From: Thermoguttaceae bacterium
Lineage (GTDB): Bacteria; Planctomycetota; Planctomycetia; Pirellulales; Thermoguttaceae
Direction: 5' to 3'
NCBI GenBank assembly: GCA_017447865.1
Contig: JAFSMO010000070.1
Coordinates: forward strand, 1 to 48,903
Length of the DNA stretch: 48,903 bases
Part shown: piece by piece, positions 9,901 to 19,800 of the stretch
Layout of the letters: the number at the start of each line of letters is the position of its first letter
Numbering within the stretch: position 1 is the first letter of the stretch
Made by a program: the position numbers and the translations under genes
Notes under the pieces: generated by a model
Told to the model about the DNA's origin: nothing
Databases searched by the model: none
The model's input: the letters and a program-made list of their open reading frames with translations, nothing else

Positions 9901-10615
9901 GGCTGATCTCGCTCCGGGTCAGGGCCCGGTCATAAATGATAACCTCGGCAATGGAACCCTTGATCCCTTCGGCATACGGACTCAGACGGGAGCCGATGAG
10001 CGTCGTGCCCGAGGTGGTGTTCACGTCCGTTTTATTGTTCTGGCCGCTGATGACGCCGTTGAGAATGAGGAGGTCTGCGCTCCCGTTGTAGGTCAGCACC
10101 CCAATATTCCCCGCGGTGGTGGATTGTTTCCCGTCGAAACCGTTGCCCCAGTAGTGGTTGCCCACGGTCAAATTCGAACCTCTCGCGACGGAAAGACCGT
10201 ACGCCTGGTTCGTCGTAGCGTTCCCCATGTGCATCACGTGCTGGTAGTTGGCGCCCGTGGCGACCGGGTCCGCCCAGACCGCGATGACGGTACGGCCCTG
10301 ATTGCCCGTGATCCCCAACGTGCCGGCGAGCTGGAGGAAGTCGCTGTCGAAATAGACCGCGCTCATACCGCCGAGACTGGCGACCGAGGACTGGTACGTC
10401 GGCTGCCTGTCAGCGGAGGTCTGCGTGAACGTGATCGTGTCGCCCGCGGCATTCGTACCGCTCCACGAGGAAATGGCTGCGCCGTTCTCAAGCCCGATCA
10501 GGGTGGAGGGGTCGATCTGGAGCACCAGACCGTCCGTCACGGGGACCGTGGCAGCAGCGAGTGCACTGGCAAATAAAAACATCAAAAACAATGAAAGGGA
10601 AAAACGCGATGTCAT
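6971..10615 (-). CDS. Large PEP-CTERM protein with LamG-like and lectin-like domains
   Basis: The 1,214-residue protein has a signal peptide (residues 1-22, LSLFLMFLFASALAAA). A concanavalin/LamG-like domain follows at about 25-250 (GLVLQIDPS, YDRALTRSEISQVNQYLASKY), then a second beta-sandwich at about 262-455 that resembles L-type lectin folds (VNIDFESTPSTWG, DFDNIYVLYQ). A long beta-helical stretch of repeated GxxTLxLxGGTxN turns fills about 480-1090. The PEP-CTERM tail (VPEPSAW, hydrophobic helix, PRRVRR) closes it. This is the architecture of a surface adhesin or glycan-binding scaffold anchored through an exosortase. It is the first gene after the promoter at 10753-10780, behind a leader of about 130 nt. 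It pairs with the smaller PEP-CTERM protein immediately downstream. Confidence 0.85.
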   Translation of the reverse strand: MTSRFSLSLFLMFLFASALAAATVPVTDGLVLQIDPSTLIGLENGAAISSWSGTNAAGDTITFTQTSADRQPTYQSSVASLGGMSAVYFDSDFLQLAGTLGITGNQGRTVIAVWADPVATGANYQHVMHMGNATTNQAYGLSVARGSNLTVGNHYWGNGFDGKQSTTAGNIGVLTYNGSADLLILNGVISGQNNKTDVNTTSGTTLIGSRLSPYAEGIKGSIAEVIIYDRALTRSEISQVNQYLASKYSISSGGTPLNVDWGSSQVNIDFESTPSTWGSLVSDNCGIIEQDGNHVFRLVNTVGSLNNQAYNTAVNSATGSINGKFDITLTSAVADGLSFTLAGTGIDVTQRVTTSNAEYPNIAGSFSLAYQIYNKNNVAIYWDGKEVGSINVGTNGVTLKDGNPFTTEFTIDYRPENTGADVTVNLFATGTSLLYGTWTGYISSLTPFDNSVMLRGRTGGSTMNADFDNIYVLYQDAAPIDALIWIPDASGDFADATKWQNGMAPTTNSLMRIESGTNTITDTKFIVQDGQTLVISGGNTSTGDWAAIDENSSVIISNATAAFNNLRVGANNTNTGGYIPGSGTASFKVQDGATVNVHRWLALGFNTNASFDMSGGTVNLDKSSGSGGIIVGDSANGGKCVFTLSGGTINNAGVTNIGTNANSTGQFTMTGGTFIGKDLITIGNGTNASTMNVTGGEFRAGKGVLVKAGSTFTLNTTSLVSTNTDAGHDSGYVTIGSSSNSTDNKIVVEKGATFNTNQAIRLGFYDGDYGAMEIYGTVNATGSYYIAGFRGNSDIMIDGGTLNAKQVILGDNTGGHPVTNFTMKNNATGNFSSNFQIADKNTATAAVDITNTNLTVAGTLYVGNAGNGTMTVGGTSTLTTAEVYVPNNGTGSLTLQDSVKMTTSKSFMITNNSGGSGSVLLKDSASLSITGNHFIIGRNSTGSLTLQDNATVTWTGTGVCGLGEFGSGTLNLEGGTFNVHKLPSSYGAFIVRKSEVNQTGGTMNVGMEGLEIPISIENGTYKLSGGTLNVTGPITQSGESSFTITEDGTLSATEVAFSLTQDGGTISPGQNWTGEGQAIGTTTITGDYTAKPGAAIRLEIDAAANTADQLIVTGNALFEEGSRLELDYNLEDLYPGLSFDLFNVSGTTTGLDALIASLSPADQALWLVTGEGGVVTFAINASAVPEPSAWLLLLTGIFALYAAVPRRVRRNSRA

Positions 10616-10752
10616 GACGCAAAAATCTTTCTGTTCGTATCCCTAAAATATTTTGAAACTCGCGGTGAATGGATATTTCACCGTCAAATTTTCCTTGTGT
10701 CGAAACAAAACCCCCAGTCTTTTTATACTGGGAAATTTTACCTTATTTTGTT
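10616..10752 (-). promoter_or_regulatory. Long 5' leader of the PEP-CTERM operon with hairpin
   Basis: Between the predicted start of transcription (about 10746) and the ATG at 10615 lie about 130 nt. A hairpin at 10712-10731 (cccagt facing actggg, T/A-rich loop) sits about 15 nt into the transcript. It could stabilise the mRNA or respond to a regulator. No known riboswitch is recognised. Confidence 0.4.
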
Positions 10753-10780
10753 ATTATACGTGGAGGGGGTAAATTGTCAA
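10753..10780 (-). promoter_or_regulatory. Strong sigma70-type promoter for the PEP-CTERM operon
   Basis: On the minus strand TTGACA (10780-10775) and TATAAT (10758-10753) are separated by 16 nt. Both hexamers are perfect consensus. It drives the 10615-to-2931 block. Confidence 0.8.
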
Positions 10781-10824
10781 CAAAAAAATGAAAATTTTTT
10801 CAAAAAAAATAAAAAAGAGTGCCG

Positions 10825-10856
10825 AAAAAGAAAAAAACTCCCTCGCAAGGAGGGAG
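10825..10856 (-). terminator. Rho-independent terminator of the Sel1 gene
   Basis: On the minus strand ctccctc and gagggag form a perfect 7-bp stem around a five-base loop, followed by tttttttcttttt. It lies about 40 bp after the stop of the Sel1-repeat gene. Confidence 0.85.
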
Positions 10857-10892
10857 ACGTTAAAAAAGGTGGGGGGGTTACTGATTCAAAAC

Positions 10893-11909
10893 CTACTCAT
10901 CATTCAGCATTTCCTGCGCTTCCTCGATGAGTTCCCGCGCACCGTCGATGAGTCCCGGCACAAAGGGGTCCGTCTTTCTGCGTGAATAAAAGCCGCAAAG
11001 GGCCTGAGTCAGATAGTGAAGCGCAGTTTCGGCATCGACCGGCGTCCCGATCCCCTTGAGGAAGCATTTCCCCAGGCGGAATTGAATGTCTGACGTGCAG
11101 TTCGCCCGGTCATCGCAAACGTCCCAGGCACGTTTGTAGAGCATGAACGCGTAGGTCGTGTTCTTCTCGACGCCGTAGCCGTTCAGGTACATGTCGCCGA
11201 TCTTGTACAGGCAAATCGCGTCGTTGTAGAGCAAAGCCCCTTTGAGGAAGTACTCATACGCTTTTTCGTAGTCCACGTCCTGGTGACGGCCGTAATAGTA
11301 GCAGTAGCCGAGATTGCAAAACGCGACGTAATTTCCCGCATCGGCCGCGATTTTGTAGTAATGGGCGGCTTTCTTAAAGTCCTGCGCCACGACCCGCCCG
11401 TTATAGTACATCGTGCCGAGATTCAGCGCGGCCTCCGGCATGTTCTGACCGACGCACATTTCGTAACATTCCAGGACTTTTTGAAGGACGTCGGGATTTG
11501 ACACGCAATCGTGATGACGCGACGCCCACTTAAAAATCCCGTCGTAATCTTCGTCCTCGATCAGTTCATCCACTTCTTCCAGATCGTCTGACGTTTTAGA
11601 AAGGAAGGAGTCCAAAGATTTCAACTTGATCTTCATCTTTGCTTTTTTCTCTTTGGAAAGTGTTTCAAACTCCTCTTCGCTCAGCGTACGAATGATGCAC
11701 TTCATTTTCTCCACAGGAAACGGCACTTCGTCGGCGGTGAAGGTTTCACAGTTCGTGACGGTTCCAGGGACCAGCTTGTTTTCAGATCCGAATGGAACCT
11801 GAACGTGAGTCCCCGCCGGCAGTTCGCCAATGAAGCTCAGGTAAAAATACGTCGAATCAAAACCCGCAGGGAGAACGGAACAGTAAATGAAAGTTTCTTC
11901 GTACATCAT
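10893..11909 (-). CDS. Sel1-repeat protein with a PriA N-terminus-like domain
   Basis: The 338-residue protein has two parts. Residues about 5-75 resemble the 3'-end-binding N-terminal domain of primosomal helicase PriA: a strand YCSVLPAGFD, then LPAGTHVQVPFGSENKLVPGTV, the G-x-x-V-x-V-P-F-G pattern typical of PriA, and a closing VEKMKCIIRTL. No helicase domain follows; instead there is a charged linker and, from about 165 to 320, roughly four Sel1/TPR-type repeats (LGTMYYNG, AAHYYKIAADAGN, LGYCYYYG, IGDMYLNGYGVEKN, LGKCFLKGIGTPVD). There is no signal peptide, so it should be cytoplasmic. I prefer ATG 11909; an in-frame TTG at 11948 would add 13 residues. It has its own promoter and terminator. 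The PriA resemblance is by eye and needs a structure-based check; the Sel1 call is firm. Confidence 0.75.
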   Translation of the reverse strand: MMYEETFIYCSVLPAGFDSTYFYLSFIGELPAGTHVQVPFGSENKLVPGTVTNCETFTADEVPFPVEKMKCIIRTLSEEEFETLSKEKKAKMKIKLKSLDSFLSKTSDDLEEVDELIEDEDYDGIFKWASRHHDCVSNPDVLQKVLECYEMCVGQNMPEAALNLGTMYYNGRVVAQDFKKAAHYYKIAADAGNYVAFCNLGYCYYYGRHQDVDYEKAYEYFLKGALLYNDAICLYKIGDMYLNGYGVEKNTTYAFMLYKRAWDVCDDRANCTSDIQFRLGKCFLKGIGTPVDAETALHYLTQALCGFYSRRKTDPFVPGLIDGARELIEEAQEMLNDE

Positions 11910-11977
11910 TTCCGGGAATGGGTGAGGGAGCAAAAACTCCGGTTTCAAATGAAAGTTTTGGAAGGCTGAACGTTTGT

Positions 11978-12006
11978 ATTATAAAGGCCGAAGGGGTAAA
12001 TGTCAA
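11978..12006 (-). promoter_or_regulatory. Promoter of the PriA-N/Sel1 gene
   Basis: The minus strand carries TTGACA (12006-12001), a 17-nt spacer and TATAAT (11983-11978). Transcription would start near 11971, about 60 nt before the ATG at 11909. Confidence 0.8.
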
Positions 12007-12047
12007 GAGCCCGGATTCTTTTTTCGGAGACATTTAAATTAATATAC

Positions 12048-12090
12048 AAAAAACCCGCGGCCCTGAAAGAAATCCTCGAACGGCCACGGG
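12048..12090 (-). terminator. Terminator after the giant-protein cluster
   Basis: On the minus strand cccgtggcc pairs with ggccgcggg (one mismatch) around a 19-nt loop, followed by ttttttgtatatt. It ends the three-gene giant-protein unit 23 bp after the last stop. Confidence 0.75.
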
Positions 12091-12112
12091 CTTAGGGGGA
12101 GATTCTGAAAAA

Positions 12113-15100
12113 TCAATCCTCGCGCGCCAGTTTCATGATCCGCCAGCCAAGCGTCACGATGGAAAGGATCAAAAGCGAGATCCCGATCCAAATATTCAGG
12201 CCACAGAGGATCCAGAGCGATCCGGCGCAAACCAGCCAGAACGGAGTGGTGCGGATTTCTTCCTGAATCGTCGGGTAAAAATACAAACCGAGCGAAATCA
12301 TCAACGTGAAAAGGAGCGTATAAAGCACCGCCCACATGTGTTTCGGGAACGAAAAGTCAGGCTGGACCTTTTCCATCATGTAAAACCGCGAGCTGCTCCC
12401 CGTTTCAAAAGCGGCCAACTGTTTCACTTCATTCGGAAGATTCCGGATGAAAACCAGATTGAGGGAGTTTTGCCGGAACTCATTAATACTTCGGGCGAGC
12501 GTTTCTTTTTCCAGCGACTCGGGCGGCAGTGATTCAGCAAAAAGCTGGCCGCTTTCCGTCCGGAGCTGATCGAAATTCCGCTGGATCTCCTCCGTCGCAA
12601 ATTCCGGATGCTGGGAAAAAGTCACCTGGATGATACGCTCCAGTCCCAGCCAGAGCAAGTGCCAATTTTCCAGCCAGGCGGTTCTTTCCCGCTGGGTCAC
12701 CGTGCCGGCCAGGCGAGGCGAAAGGACCCGGGCCAGCAGGTCACGCAGGCGTTCCAGGCAGACGACCTGCACACGCCCCCACGACCGCTGCGCGAGCGGC
12801 GCCAGACGCTGGGTTTGGATTCCCGAAACCGTCTCATGAAGCGTGACGGACCAAAGGTTCAGTTTCGAATCGTTCGGCAGGAAGAAGAATGCCGCGCCGC
12901 TGAGCGACTCGATCGGGACGATCTCGTTCATCTTCTGCTGAAGCAGGACCGGAAGGTCGAGCTGGTACAAACGATCTGCGCCGCGCGGTTCCGCAGAACT
13001 CCCGGGAAGACGCGAGGACTGCCAGTCGGAAACGTCCCCGTGGTACAAAATTTCCAGGTGCTGCGGAAGCTGGAGCGATCGGAGCGTCACGCGGAACGTT
13101 CGGTACTCCATCCCCGACACCCGCCCGTCCTGTGGAGCATCTTCCCCGGACGCGGCCCCCGAAACACTGGAAACCGAAAGGAACTCCGAGCGGTTTTCAT
13201 CCCAGACCACTTCCTCAAGCTGGACGGGCCGCGAGTCAAGATGGACCTCCAGGAGTTTCAGCTTCGCGGGAAGCCGAAGGATGCAGGTCTGCGCTTTCTG
13301 CGGTATAATGTCGAGGGACGTTACTCCGAGAAATTCCTTTTCCGAGTTCCAGAAAACCGAGTGGGTCGTCAGTTCCACCGCGGGATTCAGAAGATCGAAA
13401 CTCTGCACCTGAAGCTGGGCGAAGCAGTGGTCCTCGATCGCACGGTAAACCCTGAAAAGATTTCCTTCACCGCTGGAGGCGCCTTTGGCCGGGGCCTTCC
13501 ACTCGAGAGTAAACGGATTTTCAAATTTCGTGCCGGTTTCCTTTTCGGAAGAAGCCGAAACTTCCGAAGAATCCGCGTCGGGAGCCGGGGCCGCTTGGGG
13601 AGCGGAACCTGATGCCGAGGAAGGAATCGTCAGGCGGGAAACGGAAAGCGGGATCATCCCGTCCGTAAACCAGCGAAACTGTTCCTTGCGGCTTTCGGAA
13701 CGCAGGGCGGGGAGCAAAACGTCCTGATTCTGGACCTTGATCCCCGGAAATCGCAGACTGGAAAGCCGGACCAGCGAGTTCTGAACCGCGGAATCGAGCG
13801 GAGTCTCCTGAATGTCCGCCGTCAGGCGAAGCGCCAGATTTCCTGAAATGGGTTTCCGAGGATGAATGACCATGCGGACCCACCCCTCCGATTTATTCGC
13901 GGCCGAGGAAATCGCCGAAGAGGAACGCGCGGAAACGTCCTCTGCTCCCGGCCCTTTCTTTTCGGGATCGGGGGAGGAACCGGGGTCTTTTTTCGCTTTT
14001 TTGTCACGGGGATTTTTCGCTCCGGCCTTTGCGGTTTTCTCATCGGAAAACGCCTTTCCGGAAGAAACCTGATTCGAAATCGGCTCCAGCTCGTACGGCA
14101 TTGGAGGCTCCAAAATGTACGGCTGGGAAATCGAGGCCGGCATTTCCAGAACGATTTCATCCGCCAGACCTTTTTCCACCGTAAAAAGCATTTCCATGGT
14201 CATTTGCCAGTGCGAATTGGTGGAGTAAACAGGCGACTCCTTGAGGGACTCTTCCGGGAGTGCCGCGGATGAAAATCTCGTAAGACGCGGCCCGGCCGAA
14301 GGATCCGCAATTCCCGCTTCCAAATCATTTTTCCCGGTCGAAAGCGCGGCTTCAGGTTCCAGGCCAGACTCACCGCCGGAAACGTCCGGAGCTGAAGAGC
14401 CCAGAGGAGAAACCGCGCCGGAGTTCAGGTCGTTCCCCTGAACCGGATTGGCGAGTTTCAGGGAACCGTCCTCGGTCGGAAGCGTCATTTCACGGGGAAT
14501 TCGGAGGAACGTCCGCGTATTGACCAAAACTTTCGGCTGATTCGGGCGAATCTGAACTTCCGTCTTGATAGGTTCCAGAGGCGGGACCGAAAACGCGGAA
14601 ACGAGCCGAAGATTTTCAAAAGCGAAAATTCCCGAAACTTTCTGGGAAACCGTTTCCTCCATTTCACGCCCTCCCGCCGGGACCGGGCAGGCCACCAAAA
14701 CCCGCGAAGAACGGAAAAGATGAACCGCACGCAAAACCGAATGCAGGGACGGCTCCGAGACACGAACATCCGGGAATGGAAATTTCGTTTCCTTTTTCGC
14801 GGCAAAATCCAAAACGTCCAGCGTCCCGACGATTTCCACGGAGCAGACCGATGAAACTTCAGCCTCGGCGGAACGTTTCACCAGCGGGGAAGGAATCGAC
14901 TCGGGAAGCGTTGAAGGAAAACCAGAATCGGTCTCCGGAGATCTGACGGGCGGCTCCTCATTAACGCCATTCGGCGATTCGGAAACCTCAGGCGGAATTT
15001 TATCGTAAAAAATCCCTAGCCGATCGATCTGGCTGCGCGAAAAACGAAGGTTTTTCTGAACCATTCCATCGTGAAGAATGACTTTTTGAATGTTCAGCCC

Positions 15101-16897
15101 CTCAGGAATTTGAACGTGAAAAAGTGATGGAATCGCTTCCGGGCTGGAAAACTGCACGAGGAACTGGACTTTGACCAGGTCTTTATCAAACGCGCAGAAA
15201 AGATTTTCATGAATCGTCGAAATGGCGGGGAGCGGCCCCGATTTGACCGTCCAGGCCTGCGACTGGCTCGCCGATTGACTATCGTCGATGACCAGAGAAT
15301 TCCCAGAGAAGAAGGTCAAATCGCCCGGATTTCCGGCCTCGGTTGATTCCAGATAAAAATCTGAATTGGGGGTCGAAACCGGACTAAGTTCCTCCCAGAC
15401 GCCCAAAAATTCCTGAAGGGAAACCAAAGGGATCCTCGCCGTTTGAGGAAGTTCCAGATGGAAATTCGGGGCGGAAATCACCTGGAACCAGCGGTGAGTC
15501 ACTCGGGTCTTTTCGGTCCTGACCAGAGGAATCGGGTAGGATCCGACGTTTCCTGCCGACGTATTTTCAAGCGGGAAAATGACCAAAAGCGGCTCGCTTA
15601 CCGGCTTGGCCAGCGTCAAAATGATGCGGCAAATTTTCCCCTCGACCCGGGTCTGGACGTTTCTCTCCCCAGCAAACGGAACTAAAAAGTAGGTCGGCGA
15701 GTGCGAAAAAGACGAATCGGCCAGTGGCCCCGCAGGATTCTCCATGCCCGGGGCAAAATCTTCATTCCGGTTTTCGGTCTGAATGAAAATCTGAAGTTCC
15801 TCCGGTTTGAAAGTCAGTCTGGAATCCACGACCCATTCCATGCGAGAAAACGCTTCCTCCGAGGAATGGAACCGCGTCCGGCATTCCAGCCGCTGGCTTC
15901 GTTCTTCGAGCCGCCACGTGCAGAGTTCCTCGGCAGTCAGAAGGCCCGGCGTTCCGGCACGCACTTTTTGCGTCTTCCACTGAACCGCCAGTTGCTGTGC
16001 CGCCCCAAGACGCACGAACCACGTGCGGGAATTTTGCTCGTATTCCTGACTTCCGAGCGCCGTCGGGAACTCGATCGAATTGACTCCCTGCGGAACCTGA
16101 AGTTCCAGACGTGCACTCGAAACCGCCGGGATCGAAAAACGGAAGCCGCTCAAGGAAAATTCATTTCCCGAATTGGGAAGCGGTTCCTCCAAAGAGTCCG
16201 GGAGCGCAACCAGATCCAGGGCTTCCGTTTCCGAATCCGGTGCAGGCTCCATCGGCTCCACGATGGGGATGAGCGTAAACTCAAGAATGTAACGGCCCGT
16301 TTTGGGGAAATTGACCACGGGTTTCCCGTCTTCCCAAACGACCTGGAAAGCCTCCCCGTTCAAAAGGGCCGACCCCGGAACCAGGTAAACCTGCGACTGC
16401 GTGAAGGGGAACGTGACTTTCGTCTCGGGAATCTGGACTTCCACTTCAAAAGACGCGCGAATCGAGTCCACACTCAGATCCCGGGACGTGAGATTTTGGG
16501 AAACCGTGCCGGAATAAAGGGCCTTCCTGAAAAAAAATCCCGGCTTCTGACCACTCTTCGACGCTTCTGAATTCTGGAAATGCTTCTGGAGGATTTCGAG
16601 CGGAACATAAAAATCTTCCCCCACACGCTTTCCTTCTGAGTCCAGCGGAATGAAGATCCATGGGATCTCCGCGCTTTCCGAATCCGATTGATTTTCCAGC
16701 AGAGATTCCTGCTTCTTTTCGGGAATTAAAGGGGAGGCAGAAATGGGCGAAACGGTCCTGACCGGAGGCTCAAGCCGCTGCGCACGTCCCAAAGGATTCC
16801 CGGCGAGGAGGAACAAAAGGAACACGAAAAACACCAGCCGGCTGAAAAAGGAAACCGGGCGAGTAAAACGAAATGGGGAAGAAACGCTCATTTTCAT
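12113..16897 (-). CDS. Giant exported membrane-anchored protein A (unknown function)
   Basis: The 1,594-residue protein belongs to no family I recognise. It begins with a signal peptide or anchor (about 18-38, LVFFVFLLFLLAG). A long, beta-rich region of alternating hydrophobic/polar strands fills most of the chain. At about 95-210 a module (FYVPLEILQKHF, ALYSGTVSQNL, GRYILEFTLIP) has counterparts in the two upstream proteins. Low-complexity linkers occur near 640-680, 810-860 and 960-1010 (Lys/Asp/Ser-rich). Three hydrophobic helices lie near the C-terminus (from about 1521), ending KLARED. This fits an exported bulk held in the membrane by its C-terminus. The ATG overlaps the upstream stop (ATGA), with a perfect AGGAGG eight bases before it, so translation is coupled. 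No catalytic motif is visible. Confidence 0.7.
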   Translation of the reverse strand: MKMSVSSPFRFTRPVSFFSRLVFFVFLLFLLAGNPLGRAQRLEPPVRTVSPISASPLIPEKKQESLLENQSDSESAEIPWIFIPLDSEGKRVGEDFYVPLEILQKHFQNSEASKSGQKPGFFFRKALYSGTVSQNLTSRDLSVDSIRASFEVEVQIPETKVTFPFTQSQVYLVPGSALLNGEAFQVVWEDGKPVVNFPKTGRYILEFTLIPIVEPMEPAPDSETEALDLVALPDSLEEPLPNSGNEFSLSGFRFSIPAVSSARLELQVPQGVNSIEFPTALGSQEYEQNSRTWFVRLGAAQQLAVQWKTQKVRAGTPGLLTAEELCTWRLEERSQRLECRTRFHSSEEAFSRMEWVVDSRLTFKPEELQIFIQTENRNEDFAPGMENPAGPLADSSFSHSPTYFLVPFAGERNVQTRVEGKICRIILTLAKPVSEPLLVIFPLENTSAGNVGSYPIPLVRTEKTRVTHRWFQVISAPNFHLELPQTARIPLVSLQEFLGVWEELSPVSTPNSDFYLESTEAGNPGDLTFFSGNSLVIDDSQSASQSQAWTVKSGPLPAISTIHENLFCAFDKDLVKVQFLVQFSSPEAIPSLFHVQIPEGLNIQKVILHDGMVQKNLRFSRSQIDRLGIFYDKIPPEVSESPNGVNEEPPVRSPETDSGFPSTLPESIPSPLVKRSAEAEVSSVCSVEIVGTLDVLDFAAKKETKFPFPDVRVSEPSLHSVLRAVHLFRSSRVLVACPVPAGGREMEETVSQKVSGIFAFENLRLVSAFSVPPLEPIKTEVQIRPNQPKVLVNTRTFLRIPREMTLPTEDGSLKLANPVQGNDLNSGAVSPLGSSAPDVSGGESGLEPEAALSTGKNDLEAGIADPSAGPRLTRFSSAALPEESLKESPVYSTNSHWQMTMEMLFTVEKGLADEIVLEMPASISQPYILEPPMPYELEPISNQVSSGKAFSDEKTAKAGAKNPRDKKAKKDPGSSPDPEKKGPGAEDVSARSSSAISSAANKSEGWVRMVIHPRKPISGNLALRLTADIQETPLDSAVQNSLVRLSSLRFPGIKVQNQDVLLPALRSESRKEQFRWFTDGMIPLSVSRLTIPSSASGSAPQAAPAPDADSSEVSASSEKETGTKFENPFTLEWKAPAKGASSGEGNLFRVYRAIEDHCFAQLQVQSFDLLNPAVELTTHSVFWNSEKEFLGVTSLDIIPQKAQTCILRLPAKLKLLEVHLDSRPVQLEEVVWDENRSEFLSVSSVSGAASGEDAPQDGRVSGMEYRTFRVTLRSLQLPQHLEILYHGDVSDWQSSRLPGSSAEPRGADRLYQLDLPVLLQQKMNEIVPIESLSGAAFFFLPNDSKLNLWSVTLHETVSGIQTQRLAPLAQRSWGRVQVVCLERLRDLLARVLSPRLAGTVTQRERTAWLENWHLLWLGLERIIQVTFSQHPEFATEEIQRNFDQLRTESGQLFAESLPPESLEKETLARSINEFRQNSLNLVFIRNLPNEVKQLAAFETGSSSRFYMMEKVQPDFSFPKHMWAVLYTLLFTLMISLGLYFYPTIQEEIRTTPFWLVCAGSLWILCGLNIWIGISLLILSIVTLGWRIMKLARED

Positions 16898-19800
16898 GAT
16901 TTTTCCTCCTTTTTCCGGGTACTTCCCGCGGAGGAACCCAAAACAGGTGAAGGCTCGACGGTCAAAATGATCGAGGATTCTTCCAATGTTTCCGTGGTTT
17001 TCGAAGCCTTCGAGAATTTTGAGGAATTCGAAGATTTCGAAGAACTCAAGGAATTCGAAGATTTCGAGGATTTCGAGGATTCGGCAGAGGACGGCGAATA
17101 TTTTACCGAAATGACCGGCTTCTGGTTTTCGGAAACGTAACGGATGTGGCGGCGGAGGGAACTATTAATGAACGAAACCCCCAACCCAAGGAATATTCCC
17201 GAGAAAAACGGCGTCCAGACCATCGGAACGAGCATGCAGAAAACTCCCGCAAGACCGCAGAGCCAAACTCGCAGAATGCGGTACGGGACCAAAACCCAGC
17301 TCGCCAGAAAACCCACAAAAAGAAGCAGGAACCAGCGCGAGGCCTCCATCATGTTTCCGTAAATGACGAAAATCGGCCGTTTTTTGCTTTGCGTGTAGGC
17401 ATTCCACCCCACGACGGAGTGAGGAACCCGTTCCCGCGAAAGGATGGCGAGACTCGGCGAATGGCTCCCCAATTCATCGTCCAGCCCGAAAGAAGTCAGT
17501 TTTTCGAGTGAACGCGAATCGAGCTGAATCGGCGATTCGATTTCCGTAAGCGTCAGATTTTCAGGTCTGGAAAAAATATTTTTCCCCAATCTGAATGGCC
17601 CAAAAAGGCGTACCAGAAGGGAATCGTTCTGAAATTCCCCCTTTTGGGAAGCGGTTTCCGGAGCCTTATCCGCTCCGGCGGTTTCATCTTGCGAAAAATC
17701 GTCTTTGGAATCGTTCTTCCAGAAAAATTCATCTTCACCAAAAGGCACAAAACTTTCGGGGATCCACGCTTCCCAGGTCCTCTGCAGAACCAACAGATTG
17801 GTGGATATTTCCGGAGGGTTAAGCGTCGTAAAAACCCTCCAGGACGGCTGACGCTCCAGCCACTGAACGATGACTTCGTTTTCCCTCTGCCAGACCGGGA
17901 AGGGGATGACCAGCCGAAACTCTTCACCAGCCGCGGAGGAAGCCACGGCTCGAATCCCTTTCGTCGGAACTTCCGGATCCTGGGAGGCAATTTCCGGCGC
18001 GGAAACGTTCCCTTTGGCGGGATCTTCTGACGATTTGATGGACTCCACGGAGTCTGCAGTATCCCCGTCCTGCGCCACATCTGACGCCGGTTTCTCAAGC
18101 GTTTCAAACGGAACCTGGAAACCATTCACGATGATTCCCAGAAATTCGACCGGCGTTTTGTACGGGCTGCGAATCGAAAGCTCCAACTGCTGCGCGTCAA
18201 TATTTTCGATTTTGAACGAGACGGAACGCAAAATGGTCCCGTTGGTGAAAAACTGGCTCTGGCAAAATTCCTTCCAGATCCAAGCCTTCTGTACGCCGAT
18301 CGTTTGATCCCGCCACTGAAGTTTCAGCTGCGGCCGCGGCGTGTTGGAAATCGCGTGCGGCGTGTAGCGGTACAGTTCGCAGTCCTCCGACGCGGTTTTG
18401 AATAAAATCCCTGAAGTTTCTTTCTGGGAAAGGATCGACGGGATCATTTCCTGCGTCTCGACCAAAACCTCATCGGTCACATCATTTTGAAGCGTCACGC
18501 TCCCCGTGCACTTTTCGGCGTCCGTGACGTCGATCAGCGGGAGATTCAACCCGTTCGGGAAGTACTTGCGCCACCAGATTCCCCGCTCTTGTGGGCTTTT
18601 ATTCGAGTAATCCGCGATCAAATCCCGATTCAGCGGCCCGGTCGTTTTGGGGTCCGTCGTCTGCTCTGAGACCACTTCATCGGCACCGACCGGCTGGGAA
18701 TTGGAAGGAAGTACCAAAAGGGCCAGCTGAAAAACAAACGGGTCGTGAACCGGCTGCGGGAACGAAATTTCCCACAGTTCGTAGGTCGTATTAAGGTCTT
18801 CCACGTCTTCCGGGGCGCAGCGCTCGATGCAGCGTGTTTCCGTGCCGCCAAGATTCCGCGGGAATTTCCAGTTGATCCCCGTGAGAATCCCGGGACGAAT
18901 CATCAAATGGAGCCGCCTCACTTCGGTCCCCTGCGGGTCGCATTTGATGGAAAAAACGGCGTTTGGCGTCGAAGTTATGTCGTAAAAACCGCTCACCTCC
19001 GCGCTGAACTCCCGCTCCGAGTGTTCGAGCCGAAGCATGGGAACGTTTTTGAAGTCCTGAATTCCCGTTTTGAACGTCATTTGCGCCGGAAACTGTTTCC
19101 GCGCCCCCGCAAGCGTCGGGAAAAGCACCGAGGAAAACGATTCCGGCTTTTTCACCTCGGAAACTTTCGGAGTTAAGCCGGGCTTCGCCGTGGTTTCCGG
19201 CTTCACCGTGGTTTCCGGATTCTCAGAGGGTTCCGGCTTTTCTCCGCTTTCCGGCTTCACGGCGGCTTCCGGATTCACCCCAGTTTCCGGCTTCACGACC
19301 GTTTCCGGCTTTGGATTTGGTTCACCAGGCAGAGCCGGCGTTTCTCTGCTCAAAGGCGGCAAATGAACCGGTTCACTCTTGGGCGGAACGTCCTGCAAAA
19401 CGTCCTGCTCCCGGTACGGCTCGAGGAAATGAATATTCCAGCCCGTCGAGGAGCCGCACAAGATCCACGACTGACCGATCTGGTACGTGGGAAAATAAAT
19501 CGGAGCGAGCTGGATCCCGGTAAGCGAGTAATTGTTCGAGTAGCCCAAACGTCTGGCCCGGATCTGAACGGAAACGGGATGCTTCGGGCGAATCGAATGG
19601 GTGAGCTGAATGTGAAGGATCCCAATGGAATCCACGTCCCAGCCGTCCGCGGCGAGTTTTCCCGATAGTTCCCCCGTTGGGTCCAGATCAGCAAGAGTCT
19701 GACGCACAAGATCGGGAGAAACGTCCACGTTCCAGTCTTCGAGCAGATTCCCCGAAGCCGGTTTTACCGGGACGCCATCGGGCGGAAGTTCCGTCACTTC

